The translations under genes were made by a program, and so were the position numbers. A stretch of 64,000 bases of DNA from Burkholderiales bacterium. GTDB taxonomy: Bacteria > Pseudomonadota > Gammaproteobacteria > Burkholderiales > Burkholderiaceae_C. The stretch spans positions 1 to 64,000 of the forward strand of contig JAIXKR010000130.1 of assembly GCA_026932235.1 (NCBI GenBank), given 5' to 3'. The notes beneath the pieces were generated by a model. It had not been told where the DNA came from and did no database searches. It worked only from the letters and a program-made list of their open reading frames with translations. The first letter of the stretch is position 1, and every line of letters begins with the position of its first letter. This document shows, one piece after another, positions 26,747-34,826 of the stretch.

Positions 26747-27308
26747 GTCCGGGATCGGCCTGCCGGGCCATGCCGCGCCAGCCGCGAGCTTCGAGGTGCC
26801 GCTCGAGATGCTCGCGGCCTGCCACGCGCGCGTGCACGCGCAGTGCCAGACGCTGCGCCGCCTGATGCCGCACCTGGCCGAACGGGGCGCCGACCGCGCC
26901 GCACAGGAAGCGGCCGCGGCCGTCATGCGCTACTTCGACACCTCGGCCGTCCATCACCACGCCGACGAGGAGGTCGACCTCTTCCCCGCGCTGATCGAGT
27001 CGATGGCCGGCTCCGACGCCGTCTGCCTGCGCGGCATGACGCAGGCGCTCGTCGCCGACCATCGCGAGCTCGAGCGCCGCTGGCGGCAGGTGCGCGCCGG
27101 CCTGCAGGCCGTCGCCGCGGGCGATGCCTCCGGCCTCGCGGCGGCGGATGTCCATGGCTTCATCGACCACTACGCGCAGCACATCGCGCGCGAGGAATCC
27201 GAATTGCTGCCGATGGCCCAGCGGCTGCTCGGCGACGCCGAGCTCGACCGCATCGGGCGCGCGATGCGCGCGCGCCGCGGCCTGGCCGACCCCGCCACCC
27301 CCACCTGA
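26739..27308 (+). CDS. Hemerythrin-domain protein (NO/iron-centre stress type)
   Basis: A 189-residue four-helix protein with di-iron ligands: His in LAACHARVHAQC, HHHADEEVDLFPAL, ADHRELERRW and IDHYAQHIAREESELLPM. Hemerythrin-like proteins next to nsrR bind oxygen or NO, or donate iron to damaged Fe-S clusters as RIC/YtfE does; which of these applies here cannot be read. ATG 26739 has GGGAG seven bases upstream and overlaps the nsrR stop; ATG 26733 is too close to that site. Control by NsrR through the shared promoter is inferred. Confidence 0.85.
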   Translation: MPESGIGLPGHAAPAASFEVPLEMLAACHARVHAQCQTLRRLMPHLAERGADRAAQEAAAAVMRYFDTSAVHHHADEEVDLFPALIESMAGSDAVCLRGMTQALVADHRELERRWRQVRAGLQAVAAGDASGLAAADVHGFIDHYAQHIAREESELLPMAQRLLGDAELDRIGRAMRARRGLADPATPT

Positions 27309-27318
27309 GGAGCGCCTC

Positions 27319-27576
27319 ATGTCACAACCCCACCTGCACCTCTCGCCCGACGCCATCTACCCCTTCGATGCCCGCGGCGTCGCCAAGCGCTTTCGCCACG
27401 CGGCGATCTTCGGCGCGCTCGACACGCTGCAACCCGGGGAGACCATGCGCTTCGCCAACGATCACGACCCGCTGCCGCTGCTGGCGCAGATCGCGCAGCG
27501 CTACGGCGAACGCGTGAACATCGAATACCGGCAGCGCGAGCCGGGCGCGATCGTCATCGACTTCCAGGTCGGCTGA
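27319..27576 (+). CDS. DUF2249 domain protein
   Basis: An 85-residue protein of the DUF2249 group, small TusA-like alpha/beta domains: FDARGVAKRFRHAAIFGALD, then LQPGETMRFANDHDPLPLLAQ and a C-terminal strand GAIVIDFQVG. These are repeatedly linked to hemerythrin-like and nitric-oxide/denitrification genes, but the function is not known. GAGGAG stands seven bases before ATG 27319. Third and last gene of the nsrR operon. Confidence 0.85.
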   Translation: MSQPHLHLSPDAIYPFDARGVAKRFRHAAIFGALDTLQPGETMRFANDHDPLPLLAQIAQRYGERVNIEYRQREPGAIVIDFQVG

Positions 27577-27620
27577 TCCCGGCGGCGGCGGCCGCCGCCG
27601 CGCTGCGTCGTGCACACGCG

Positions 27621-28439
27621 ATGGCCATGAAGCTCCACATCCTCTCCGATCTTCACCTCGGCTTCGAGACGATGGAGGGCCCGGTGACCGACGCCGACCT
27701 CGTCGTGCTGCCGGGCGACGTCGCGCGCCCGCGCCAGGCGATCGCCTGGGCGCTGCGCCTGGAGAAGCCCGTGCTCTACGTTCCGGGCAACCACGAGTTC
27801 TACGGCGGCAGCCTGGACGGCACGCTGCAGGAGCTGCGGCAACTCTGCGAAGGCACGCGGGTGCAGGTGCTGGACCGCGACGAGCGCGTGATCGACGGCG
27901 TGCGCTTCCTCGGCGCGGTGCTGTGGAGCGACTTCCGCCTCTTCCCCGGGCGCGAGGCCGAGGCCAAGGCCGAGGCGCAGCGCCTGGTGCGCGACTTCAG
28001 CCGCATCCGCCTGCGCGCCGACGGCGATGCGATCCTCTCGCCGGACGACTCGGCGGCGCTCTTCGCGCGCGACAGCGCCTGGCTGGAGCAGCGCCTGGCC
28101 GAGCCCTTCGCCGGGCCGACCGTCGTCATCACGCACCACGCGCCGACGCGCGCCAGCGTGCATCCGCGCTTTGCGGACTCGCTGCTCAGCGCCAGCTTCG
28201 TCTCCGACGCTGCGCGGCTCTTGGACGGCCAGCGCGTGCAGCTCTGGATCCACGGCCATACGCACGACAGCTTCGGCTACGACTGCAAGGGCACGCGCGT
28301 GGTCTGCAACCCGCGCGGCTACGCGCGCGCCGGTGTGACGGAGAACCAGGCCTTCGACCCCACCCTCGTCGTCGAAGTCCCCGCGGCCGCCGGCGCCACC
28401 GCGCAAGCGGCAAGCGCGCGCGCGGCGGACTCCGCCTGA
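27621..28439 (+). CDS. Calcineurin-like metallophosphoesterase
   Basis: The 272-residue protein carries all blocks of the two-metal phosphoesterase fold: LSDLHLGF (Asp-x-His), VVLPGDVAR (Gly-Asp), YVPGNHEFYGG (Gly-Asn-His-Glu), VVITHHAPT (His) and LWIHGHTHDSF (Gly-His-x-His). The substrate is open; relatives act on nucleotides, phospholipid precursors or nucleic acids. The start may be ATG 27621 or ATG 27627 (MKLHILSDLH); neither has a strong ribosome site. The last 20 residues are Ala-rich and unconserved. It is followed by the YiiX-like gene after 15 bases. Confidence 0.88.
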   Translation: MAMKLHILSDLHLGFETMEGPVTDADLVVLPGDVARPRQAIAWALRLEKPVLYVPGNHEFYGGSLDGTLQELRQLCEGTRVQVLDRDERVIDGVRFLGAVLWSDFRLFPGREAEAKAEAQRLVRDFSRIRLRADGDAILSPDDSAALFARDSAWLEQRLAEPFAGPTVVITHHAPTRASVHPRFADSLLSASFVSDAARLLDGQRVQLWIHGHTHDSFGYDCKGTRVVCNPRGYARAGVTENQAFDPTLVVEVPAAAGATAQAASARAADSA

Positions 28440-28454
28440 GCGGCAAGCCCTGCG

Positions 28455-29291
28455 ATGCGGTCGCCGCTGCGCGCCCTGGCGACGTTCCTCGGCCGGCGCG
28501 TGGCGGCCTATCTGGGCGCAGCACGCCCGCACGGCGAGATGCTCGCCACGGTGCCGCCGCACGAGCTCGCCGCCGCGCTGCGCCCGGGCGACGTGCTCCT
28601 CGTCGAAGGCGGATCGCGCGTGAGCCGCATCATCAAGTACCTGACGCAGTCGAACTGGTCGCACGCCACGCTCTACGTCGGCTGCGACCGCGCCGGGTGC
28701 CGCGGGCCGACGCTGGTCGAGGCCGACCTCGAAGACGGCGTGCGCGCGACGCCGCTCTCCGCCTACGTCCACATGCACACGCGCATCTGCCGCCCGCAGG
28801 GGCTGGCGCCGCACGAGATCGAGCAGCTCGTCGCGCACGCGCTCGAACGCGTCGGCGAACACTACGACCTCCGCAACCTCGTCGATCTCGGCCGCTACCT
28901 GATGCCGGTCTTCCCGATCCCGCAGCGTCGCCGCCGGCGGATGCTCGCCTTCGGCAGCGGCGACCCCACGCGCGCGATCTGCTCGACGCTGATCGCGCAG
29001 GCCTTCCAGTCCATCCGCTACCCGATCCTGCCGGAGCTGAGGCTGGAGGACGCGCACAGTGCCGCGGGCCGACACTACCGCCGCGAGCTGCTGCACATCC
29101 GCCACTACAGCCTCTTCGTTCCGCGCGACTTCGACATGTCGCCGTATTTCGAGATCGTCAAGCCGACGCTGCAGTCGGGCTTCGATCCGCACCGGCTGCA
29201 CTGGGCCGAGGCGCCGGAGGCGGCGAGCGCGGCAAGCGACGATCCGGCCTCGATCGTCGTTGAGCGCGCCCGCCCGAACGCGGCGGCCTAA
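28455..29291 (+). CDS. YiiX/YebB-like permuted papain-fold hydrolase
   Basis: A 278-residue protein of the circularly permuted NlpC/P60 group. RPGDVLLVEGGSRVSRIIKYL leads into the histidine motif SNWSHATLYVGC, LVEADLEDGVRATPLSAY gives the acidic position, and the nucleophile lies in RAICSTLIAQAFQS. Related proteins (YiiX, lecithin-retinol acyltransferase-like) cleave amide or ester bonds of lipids or peptidoglycan; the substrate here is unknown. No signal peptide is visible. The stop codon overlaps the end of the convergent paaX gene by four bases. Confidence 0.8.
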   Translation: MRSPLRALATFLGRRVAAYLGAARPHGEMLATVPPHELAAALRPGDVLLVEGGSRVSRIIKYLTQSNWSHATLYVGCDRAGCRGPTLVEADLEDGVRATPLSAYVHMHTRICRPQGLAPHEIEQLVAHALERVGEHYDLRNLVDLGRYLMPVFPIPQRRRRRMLAFGSGDPTRAICSTLIAQAFQSIRYPILPELRLEDAHSAAGRHYRRELLHIRHYSLFVPRDFDMSPYFEIVKPTLQSGFDPHRLHWAEAPEAASAASDDPASIVVERARPNAAA

Positions 29292-30211
29292 CCGGCGCGC
29301 AAGCCGCCGAAGCGCTCGAAATAGGTCGGCGCGGCCTCCGGCGCCGGACCCTCGGCGGTTTCCAGCACCGCGTCGACGTAGCGCTCGGCGGCGGCTTCCA
29401 CGCGCCGATACAGGTTGCGGCACAGCGCGCGCGCCGAGGCACCCGGCCAGCCCTGCGGCATCAGTTCATCGGGCAGCATCGGGTCGCGCAGCAGCACGCG
29501 CCGGTAGTCGTGCATGAGCAGCGTGCGCGCGACGAAGGCGCGCTCGGGTTCGATCTCCTCCTCGCGCTGCAAGGCCAGCCACAGCGGGCGGAAATCGGCG
29601 AGGAAGGCCTCGTAGTCGGCTGCCAGCCGCGCCGTGTCCCAGCCGCTGCGCACCACGGCCTCGACGGCGTCGGCCGCCACCCAGGGCAGGGCCGCGCCGC
29701 GCAGCACCAGGACGCCGGGCTCCAGCGCCGCCAGCAGGCGGCGCACCGCCTCCTCGTCGGGATCCGGATGCAGGAGCACGCCGCCTTCGAGGCGGCCGAA
29801 GCCGAGCCAGCCGAGTTCGCGCTGCAGGCGCTGCCGCGTCGCGGCGTCGATCGGCGCCAGCCCGAGCAAGGCGACGGTCCACTGCCCGTCCCAGGGCCGC
29901 TGCTGCCGGCGGTAGATGCGCTCGTGCGCGGCGTCGACGTTGCGCGCGCCGCGCTCGGTGAGGCGGTAGTCGCTGCGCCGGCCGCTGGCCCGGGGCTCGA
30001 GCCAGCCCTCCACCGCCAGGCGGTGCATCGAGGTGCGCACGGTGCGCTCGTTGACGCCCAGCGGCGCCAGCAGCGCGATCACGCTGCCCAGCGCCGCATT
30101 GCCGCCGCGCTGCGAGATGGCGTCGCCGTAGACCGTGAAGATGAGCGACTTGGCCTTCGGGCTCGGGCGGGCGCGCAGGGTATCGACGGGATCGGCCTTG
30201 AGGCGTGGCAT
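29288..30211 (-). CDS. paaX: PaaX-family transcriptional regulator
   Basis: PaaX represses phenylacetate catabolism and is released by phenylacetyl-CoA. The 307-residue protein has the family architecture: a winged helix (AKSLIFTVYGDAISQRGG, GVNERTVRTSMHRLAVEGWL, SDYRLTERG), a central domain (WDGQWTVALLG, RELGWLGFGRLEGGVLLHP) and a C-terminal domain ending near RYVDAVLETAEG. No paaABCDE ring-epoxidase genes are in the window. Instead it is divergent from a molybdoenzyme operon, and two inverted repeats lie between the two starts, so it most likely regulates that operon and itself. The symbol denotes the family; orthology to E. coli PaaX is not proven. Confidence 0.82.
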   Translation of the reverse strand: MPRLKADPVDTLRARPSPKAKSLIFTVYGDAISQRGGNAALGSVIALLAPLGVNERTVRTSMHRLAVEGWLEPRASGRRSDYRLTERGARNVDAAHERIYRRQQRPWDGQWTVALLGLAPIDAATRQRLQRELGWLGFGRLEGGVLLHPDPDEEAVRRLLAALEPGVLVLRGAALPWVAADAVEAVVRSGWDTARLAADYEAFLADFRPLWLALQREEEIEPERAFVARTLLMHDYRRVLLRDPMLPDELMPQGWPGASARALCRNLYRRVEAAAERYVDAVLETAEGPAPEAAPTYFERFGGLRAG

Positions 30212-30274
30212 GCGGCGATGCTAGACGAGCCGCGCGCGCCGGACCGCTTCCGGCCCCGTACCGAGGCCCGTCTT

Positions 30275-30314
30275 ATATGTTTCATTTCATATTGCTGTTG
30301 CAGAAATTTTGACA
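30275..30314. promoter_or_regulatory. AT-rich divergent promoter region between paaX and the molybdoenzyme operon
   Basis: Compared with the surrounding sequence this stretch is strikingly AT-rich. It contains the dyad ATATG-8-CATAT (30275-30292) and a consensus -35 box TTGACA at 30309-30314; the matching -10 (TGCGAT, 30332) is weak, as expected for an activated or GC-rich promoter. A further dyad ACGATG-5-CATCGT follows at about 30316-30332. Confidence 0.5.
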
Positions 30315-30419
30315 TACGATGATCACCATCGTGCGATCGGCCTGCGCGACTCGAATCGAACCGGCCCTCAAGGTCGAGGTCGTTCTTGATCCGAGACAAG
30401 CTGCCGGCAACACGCTTCT

Positions 30420-30453
30420 CGTGATACATGCATTCGGCGATTCATGTATCACG
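30420..30453. promoter_or_regulatory. Perfect 11-bp inverted repeat, candidate PaaX operator
   Basis: CGTGATACATG and its exact reverse complement CATGTATCACG are separated by 12 bases, centres about two DNA turns apart, 40 bases before the ATG at 30494. The half-site RTGATAC resembles the RTGATTC core reported for PaaX boxes. Binding by the divergent PaaX is inference. Confidence 0.6.
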
Positions 30454-30493
30454 TTCTTCGGCCTTTGATCCTTCCAGCGGAACAGGAGAAGAC

Positions 30494-33286
30494 ATGAGCG
30501 AGAACCCCGGCGCGAGCACGAGCCAGAGGCGGTCGGTTCCGACCTACTGCTACAACTGCGTCTCCGGTCCCGATTTCCTGCGCGTGCGCGTCGAGGACGG
30601 CGTGGCGCTGAACGTCGAGCCCAACCACGACGGGCAGGGCATCCACCCCGCGGGCGGGCGGCCCTGCGTGCGCGCCTACGGCCTGGTGCAGAAGACCTAC
30701 AACCCGCACCGCGTGCTGACGCCGCTCAAGCGCACCAACCCCAGGAAGGGGCGCGACGAGGATCCGGGCTTCGTGCCCATCAGCTGGGACGAGGCGCTGG
30801 AGATCGTCTCCACGAAGCTGCTCGAAGTGCGCGCGCGCGGCATCCTCGACGAGCAAGGCCTGCCGCGTGTGGCCGCCTCCTTCGGCCACGGCGGCACGCC
30901 CGCCAGCTACATGGGCACCTTCCCCGCCTTCCTCGGCGCCTGGGGCCAGATCGACTACAGCATGGGTTCGGGCCAGGGCGTCAAGTGCACGCACTCCGAG
31001 CACCTCTACGGCGAGTTCTGGCACCGCGCCTTCACCGTCTGCGCGGATACGCCCAACGCCCGCTTCATCCTCTCCTTCGGCGCCAACGTCGAGGTCACCG
31101 GCGGCCCCTGCGCGGTGCGCCGGCACGCCGACGCGCGCATCCGCGGCGTCAAGCGCGTCAACGTCGAGCCGCACCTCTCGGTGACCGGCGGCTGCTCGGC
31201 GCAGTGGGTGCCGATCAAGCCCAAGAGCGACCCGGCCTTCATGCTCGCGCTGCTGCACGTGCTGCTGTGCGAGGTGCCGGTCGAGCAGCTCGACACCGAG
31301 TTCCTGCGCGACCGCACCGCCTCGCCCTACCTCGTCGGCCCCGACGGCTACTACCTGCGCGACGTGGCAAGCGGCAAGCCGCTGATCTGGGACGAGCTCA
31401 GCGCCAGCGCCCTGCCCTTCGACACCCCCGGCACGCGGCCGGCGCTGGTGGGCAGCTTCACCGTGCCGCAGGCCATCACCCAGCGCGCCGACGGCGAGCG
31501 CGGCGAGTTCACCGACGCCACCGGCCGCACCGGCCTCACCATGACCGTCGAGGGCATGCGCGAGTACACGCCCGAATGGGCCGCGGCCCTGTGCGACACC
31601 AAGCCCGAGGTCATCCGCGGCATCGCGCTCGAGTACCTCGAGAACGCCTGCATCGGCGAGACGGTCGAGGTCGACGGGAAGACCCTGCCCTACCGCCCGG
31701 TCGCGGTGACGCTCGGCAAGACGGTCAACAACGGCTGGGGCGCCTTCGAGTGCTGCTGGGCGCGCACGGTGCTGGCCGCGGTCGTCGGCGCGCTGGAGGT
31801 GCCCGGCGGCACGCTCGGCACCACGGTGCGCCTGAACAAGCCGCACGACAACCGGCTGCTGAGCGTCACCCCCGGTGAAGACGGCTTCATGAGCTGCAAC
31901 TTCAACCCCACGCAGCAGGGCAAGTGGGCCGGCAAGCCGACCGGGCGCAACGCGCACCGCACGCTCATCCCGCACGTCGGCAACTCGCCCTGGAGCCAGG
32001 CGCTGGGCCCCACGCACCTGGCCTGGATGTTCATGCGCGACGCGCCCGAGTCCTGGCCCAAGCCCTCGCTGCCCGACATCTGGTTCACCTACCGCACGAA
32101 CCCGGCGATCGCCTTCTGGCAGACCGACTACCTCACCGAGACGATCGCGAAGATGCCCTTCATCGTCGCCTTCGCCTACGTGCAGGACGAGACCAACCAC
32201 ATGGCCGACCTGCTGCTGCCCGAGGCCACCGACCTCGAAGGCACGCAGCTCATCCGCTGCGGCGGCACCAAGTTCATCGAGCAGGCCTGGGACTACCGCG
32301 GCGTCGTGCTGCGCCAGCCCGTGGTCGAGCCGCAGGGCCAGGCGCGCGACTTCACCTGGATCGCCACCGAGCTTGCGCGCCGCACCGGGCTGCTCGAGGC
32401 CTACGTCGAGCGCATCAACAAGGGCGCGGCGCTGGTGCCGCTGAAGAGCGAGCACGGCGACTTCCGCCTGCCCACCGACCGCGTGCCCGAGGTCGACCAG
32501 ATCTGGGACGCGGTGTGCAAGGCCGCCACCGCCGAGCTCAGCGAAGGCGCCGAGATCCACGACCTGGCGTGGATGAAGGAGAAGGGCTTCTTCGCCGTGC
32601 CGCACACGCGCGTGGACTGGTACCTCACGCCGACCATGGTCGAGAAGGGCCTGCGCTACGAACTGCCCTACCAGGAGCGGCTGCTGCGCATCGGCAAGGA
32701 ACTCAAGGCCCGCCTGCACGAGCAAGGCGTGTTCTGGTGGGACGAGCAGCTCGACGAGTACACGCCGCTGCCGGTCTGGCACGACGTGCCCGGGCGCTGG
32801 GAGCAGGCCGTGCGCGACGCCGGCGCCGACCCGGCCGACTACCCGCTGTGGGGCATCACCACCAAGAGCATGCAGTACAGCGCCGGCAACAACGCCAGCA
32901 TCCCGCTCATGGACGAAGTCGCGCGCAACGTGCGCGGCCACGGTCACATCATCATCAACGCCGCCACCGCGCGCCAGAACGGCATCGCGCAGGACGACTG
33001 GATCGAGGTCTCCTCGCCGCACGGCAGCACGCAAGGCCGCGCCGAAGTCGTGCAGGGCTGCCGCCCCGACACCATCGTCATCCCCGGTCAGTTCGAGTAC
33101 TGGAAGACGCCCTTCGCCAAGGACTTGCACTACCCCTCGCTGAACAAGCTCACGCCCATGTCCTCGGCGACCACGCTCAAACTCACCGACGCCACCGGCT
33201 CCGGTGCCGACATCGTGCGCGTGCGCGTGCGCCGCATCCAGCAGCCGACGCAGCGCGCTGCCGCGCCCAGCGAGGTCACGGCATGA
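30494..33286 (+). CDS. Molybdopterin oxidoreductase catalytic subunit, possibly phenylacetyl-CoA:acceptor oxidoreductase-like
   Basis: The 930-residue subunit belongs to the DMSO-reductase (bis-MGD) superfamily: WDEALEIVSTKL, MGSGQGVKCTHSEHLYGEFW, ILSFGANVEVTGGPCAVRR and the C-terminal IEVSSPHGSTQGRAEV domain are visible. The N-terminal iron-sulfur site is odd: CYNC (Cys19, Cys22) and Cys58 are present but the third cysteine is replaced by PD (Pro26, Asp27). There is no twin-arginine signal, so the enzyme is probably cytoplasmic-facing. AGGAGA precedes ATG 30494. The four-cluster ferredoxin, DmsC-like anchor, FdhD and divergent PaaX suggest the PadBCD type, which oxidises phenylacetyl-CoA to phenylglyoxylate in denitrifiers. 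Other CISM substrates (tetrathionate, thiosulfate) cannot be excluded. Confidence 0.75.
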   Translation: MSENPGASTSQRRSVPTYCYNCVSGPDFLRVRVEDGVALNVEPNHDGQGIHPAGGRPCVRAYGLVQKTYNPHRVLTPLKRTNPRKGRDEDPGFVPISWDEALEIVSTKLLEVRARGILDEQGLPRVAASFGHGGTPASYMGTFPAFLGAWGQIDYSMGSGQGVKCTHSEHLYGEFWHRAFTVCADTPNARFILSFGANVEVTGGPCAVRRHADARIRGVKRVNVEPHLSVTGGCSAQWVPIKPKSDPAFMLALLHVLLCEVPVEQLDTEFLRDRTASPYLVGPDGYYLRDVASGKPLIWDELSASALPFDTPGTRPALVGSFTVPQAITQRADGERGEFTDATGRTGLTMTVEGMREYTPEWAAALCDTKPEVIRGIALEYLENACIGETVEVDGKTLPYRPVAVTLGKTVNNGWGAFECCWARTVLAAVVGALEVPGGTLGTTVRLNKPHDNRLLSVTPGEDGFMSCNFNPTQQGKWAGKPTGRNAHRTLIPHVGNSPWSQALGPTHLAWMFMRDAPESWPKPSLPDIWFTYRTNPAIAFWQTDYLTETIAKMPFIVAFAYVQDETNHMADLLLPEATDLEGTQLIRCGGTKFIEQAWDYRGVVLRQPVVEPQGQARDFTWIATELARRTGLLEAYVERINKGAALVPLKSEHGDFRLPTDRVPEVDQIWDAVCKAATAELSEGAEIHDLAWMKEKGFFAVPHTRVDWYLTPTMVEKGLRYELPYQERLLRIGKELKARLHEQGVFWWDEQLDEYTPLPVWHDVPGRWEQAVRDAGADPADYPLWGITTKSMQYSAGNNASIPLMDEVARNVRGHGHIIINAATARQNGIAQDDWIEVSSPHGSTQGRAEVVQGCRPDTIVIPGQFEYWKTPFAKDLHYPSLNKLTPMSSATTLKLTDATGSGADIVRVRVRRIQQPTQRAAAPSEVTA

Positions 33287-34176
33287 CGGCCGCGGCCCTC
33301 TGCATGCGCCCCGCGCCGCCCCTGCCGAGCCCGTCCACCGGGGCCGACGAACCTCTGGCGCCGGTGGTCTCGGTCGTCGTGCGCCGCTGGCAGGACGGGG
33401 CCAGCGCCGAGGGCGTCGACTGGGCCTGCGAAGAGCAGCCGGTGAGCCTCGAATACAACGGCATCTCCCACGCCGTGATGATGGCCACGCCGACGGCGCT
33501 GGAGGACTTCGCGCTCGGCTTCAGCCTCACCGAAGGCATCGTCGGCGCGCCCGAGGAAATCCTCGACACCGAAGTGCGCGCGCACGGCCGTGGCCTGTGC
33601 GTGGCGATGCGCGTTACCGCACGCCGCGCCGCCGCGCTGCGCGAGCGCCGGCGCACGCTCGCCGGCCGCAGCGGCTGCGGCCTGTGCGGCGTCGACAGCC
33701 TCGACCACTTCGACCGGATGCCCGCGGCGGTGAGCGCCACGCAGCGCATCGACGCCCCCGTGCTGGCGCAGGCGATGCGGGAGATGGCGCGCACGCAGCC
33801 GCTGCGCGATCTCACCGGCGCGACGCACGCCGCCGCCTGGATGGACGCCGACGGCCACCTGCACGCGCTGCGCGAGGACGTCGGCCGCCACAACGCGCTC
33901 GACAAGACCGTGGGCGCACTGCTGCGCGCCGGCCTTGCACCCGCCGGGGGCGCGCTGCTCGTCACCAGCCGCGCCAGCTACGAGATGGTGCAGAAGGCGG
34001 CGGCCGCCGGCGCCGGCGTGCTCGCGGCCGTCTCCGCGCCGACGGCACTGGCGATCCGCACCGCGCAGGCGCTGGGCCTCACGCTCGTCGCCTTCGCCCG
34101 TGGCCAGCGCCACGTCGTCTACAGCCACGCCTGGCGCCTGCAGGCGCCGGGCACTGCCGAAGGAGCCGGTGAATGA
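33283..34176 (+). CDS. fdhD: FdhD-family sulfurtransferase for molybdenum cofactor
   Basis: FdhD moves sulfur from IscS to the bis-MGD cofactor, a step needed for formate dehydrogenases and some related enzymes. The 297-residue protein has PVSLEYNGISHAVMMATP, DFALGFSLTEGI, the cysteine loop SGCGLCGVDSLDH (the mobile CxxC), LREDVGRHNALDKTVGALL and VTSRASYEMVQKAA. ATG 33283 overlaps the catalytic subunit stop (ATGA). Its position inside this operon, rather than near a formate dehydrogenase, suggests that the molybdoenzyme carries a sulfido ligand on its metal. Confidence 0.92.
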   Translation: MTAAALCMRPAPPLPSPSTGADEPLAPVVSVVVRRWQDGASAEGVDWACEEQPVSLEYNGISHAVMMATPTALEDFALGFSLTEGIVGAPEEILDTEVRAHGRGLCVAMRVTARRAAALRERRRTLAGRSGCGLCGVDSLDHFDRMPAAVSATQRIDAPVLAQAMREMARTQPLRDLTGATHAAAWMDADGHLHALREDVGRHNALDKTVGALLRAGLAPAGGALLVTSRASYEMVQKAAAAGAGVLAAVSAPTALAIRTAQALGLTLVAFARGQRHVVYSHAWRLQAPGTAEGAGE

Positions 34177-34826
34177 CTCGCTATACGATGGTGGCGGACC
34201 TGCGTCGCTGCGTCGGCTGCCAGACCTGTACCGCAGCCTGCAAGGAAGCGCGCGCCACCCCGCCGGGCGTGCAGTTCCGCCGCGTGCTCGACCTCGAAGT
34301 CGGCGAGTACCCGGACGTGCAGCGCGTCTTCCTGCCCACCGGCTGCCAGCACTGCGACGAACCGCCCTGCCTCGAGGTCTGCCCCTCCACCGCCACGCGC
34401 AAGCGCCCCGACGGCATCGTCACCATCGACGAGTCGCTGTGCATCGGCTGTTCGGCCTGCATCATGGCCTGCCCCTACGACGCGCGCTCGATGGTCGAGC
34501 AGCAGGCCTTCGCCTACGGCGACGAGTCGATGGCCAACGAACGGCACCGCGTGAACCCGGACCGCATCGGCGTGGCCGTGAAGTGCGACTTCTGCGTCGA
34601 CCGCGTCGACGCCGGCGTCGCCAAGGGCCTGATCCCCGGAATCGATCCCGCCGCGACGCCGATGTGCGTGCAGAGCTGCATCTCCGGCGCGCTGCACTTC
34701 GGCGACCTCGACGACCCGCAGAGCAACGTCTCGCGCCTGCTCGCCGAGAACCAGTCCTTCCGCATGCACGAGGACCTGGGCACCGGCCCGGGCTTCCATT
34801 ACCTCTGGGACAAGGGGCAGCTCTGA
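34173..34826 (+). CDS. Four-cluster [4Fe-4S] ferredoxin subunit of the molybdoenzyme
   Basis: A 217-residue electron-transfer subunit of the DmsB/PhsB/NrfC type with four cysteine sets: CVGCQTCTAACKEA, CQHCDEPPCLEVCP, CIGCSACIMACPY and the split CDFCVDR ... CVQSCISGAL. It passes electrons between the molybdenum subunit and the membrane anchor. The ATG overlaps the fdhD stop by four bases and its own stop overlaps the next start, so all four genes are coupled. No signal peptide is present. Confidence 0.93.
   Translation: MTRYTMVADLRRCVGCQTCTAACKEARATPPGVQFRRVLDLEVGEYPDVQRVFLPTGCQHCDEPPCLEVCPSTATRKRPDGIVTIDESLCIGCSACIMACPYDARSMVEQQAFAYGDESMANERHRVNPDRIGVAVKCDFCVDRVDAGVAKGLIPGIDPAATPMCVQSCISGALHFGDLDDPQSNVSRLLAENQSFRMHEDLGTGPGFHYLWDKGQL

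Noticed and set aside
30320..30380. GGTTCGATTCGAG on the minus strand, resembling a tRNA T-arm
   Set aside because: Flanking stems do not pair and no anticodon arm, D-arm or acceptor end can be drawn.
30449..33130. Minus-strand open frame of about 890 codons opposite the molybdoenzyme gene
   Set aside because: Shadow frame; no start with ribosome site and no family motif, while the plus strand has a complete Mo-enzyme.
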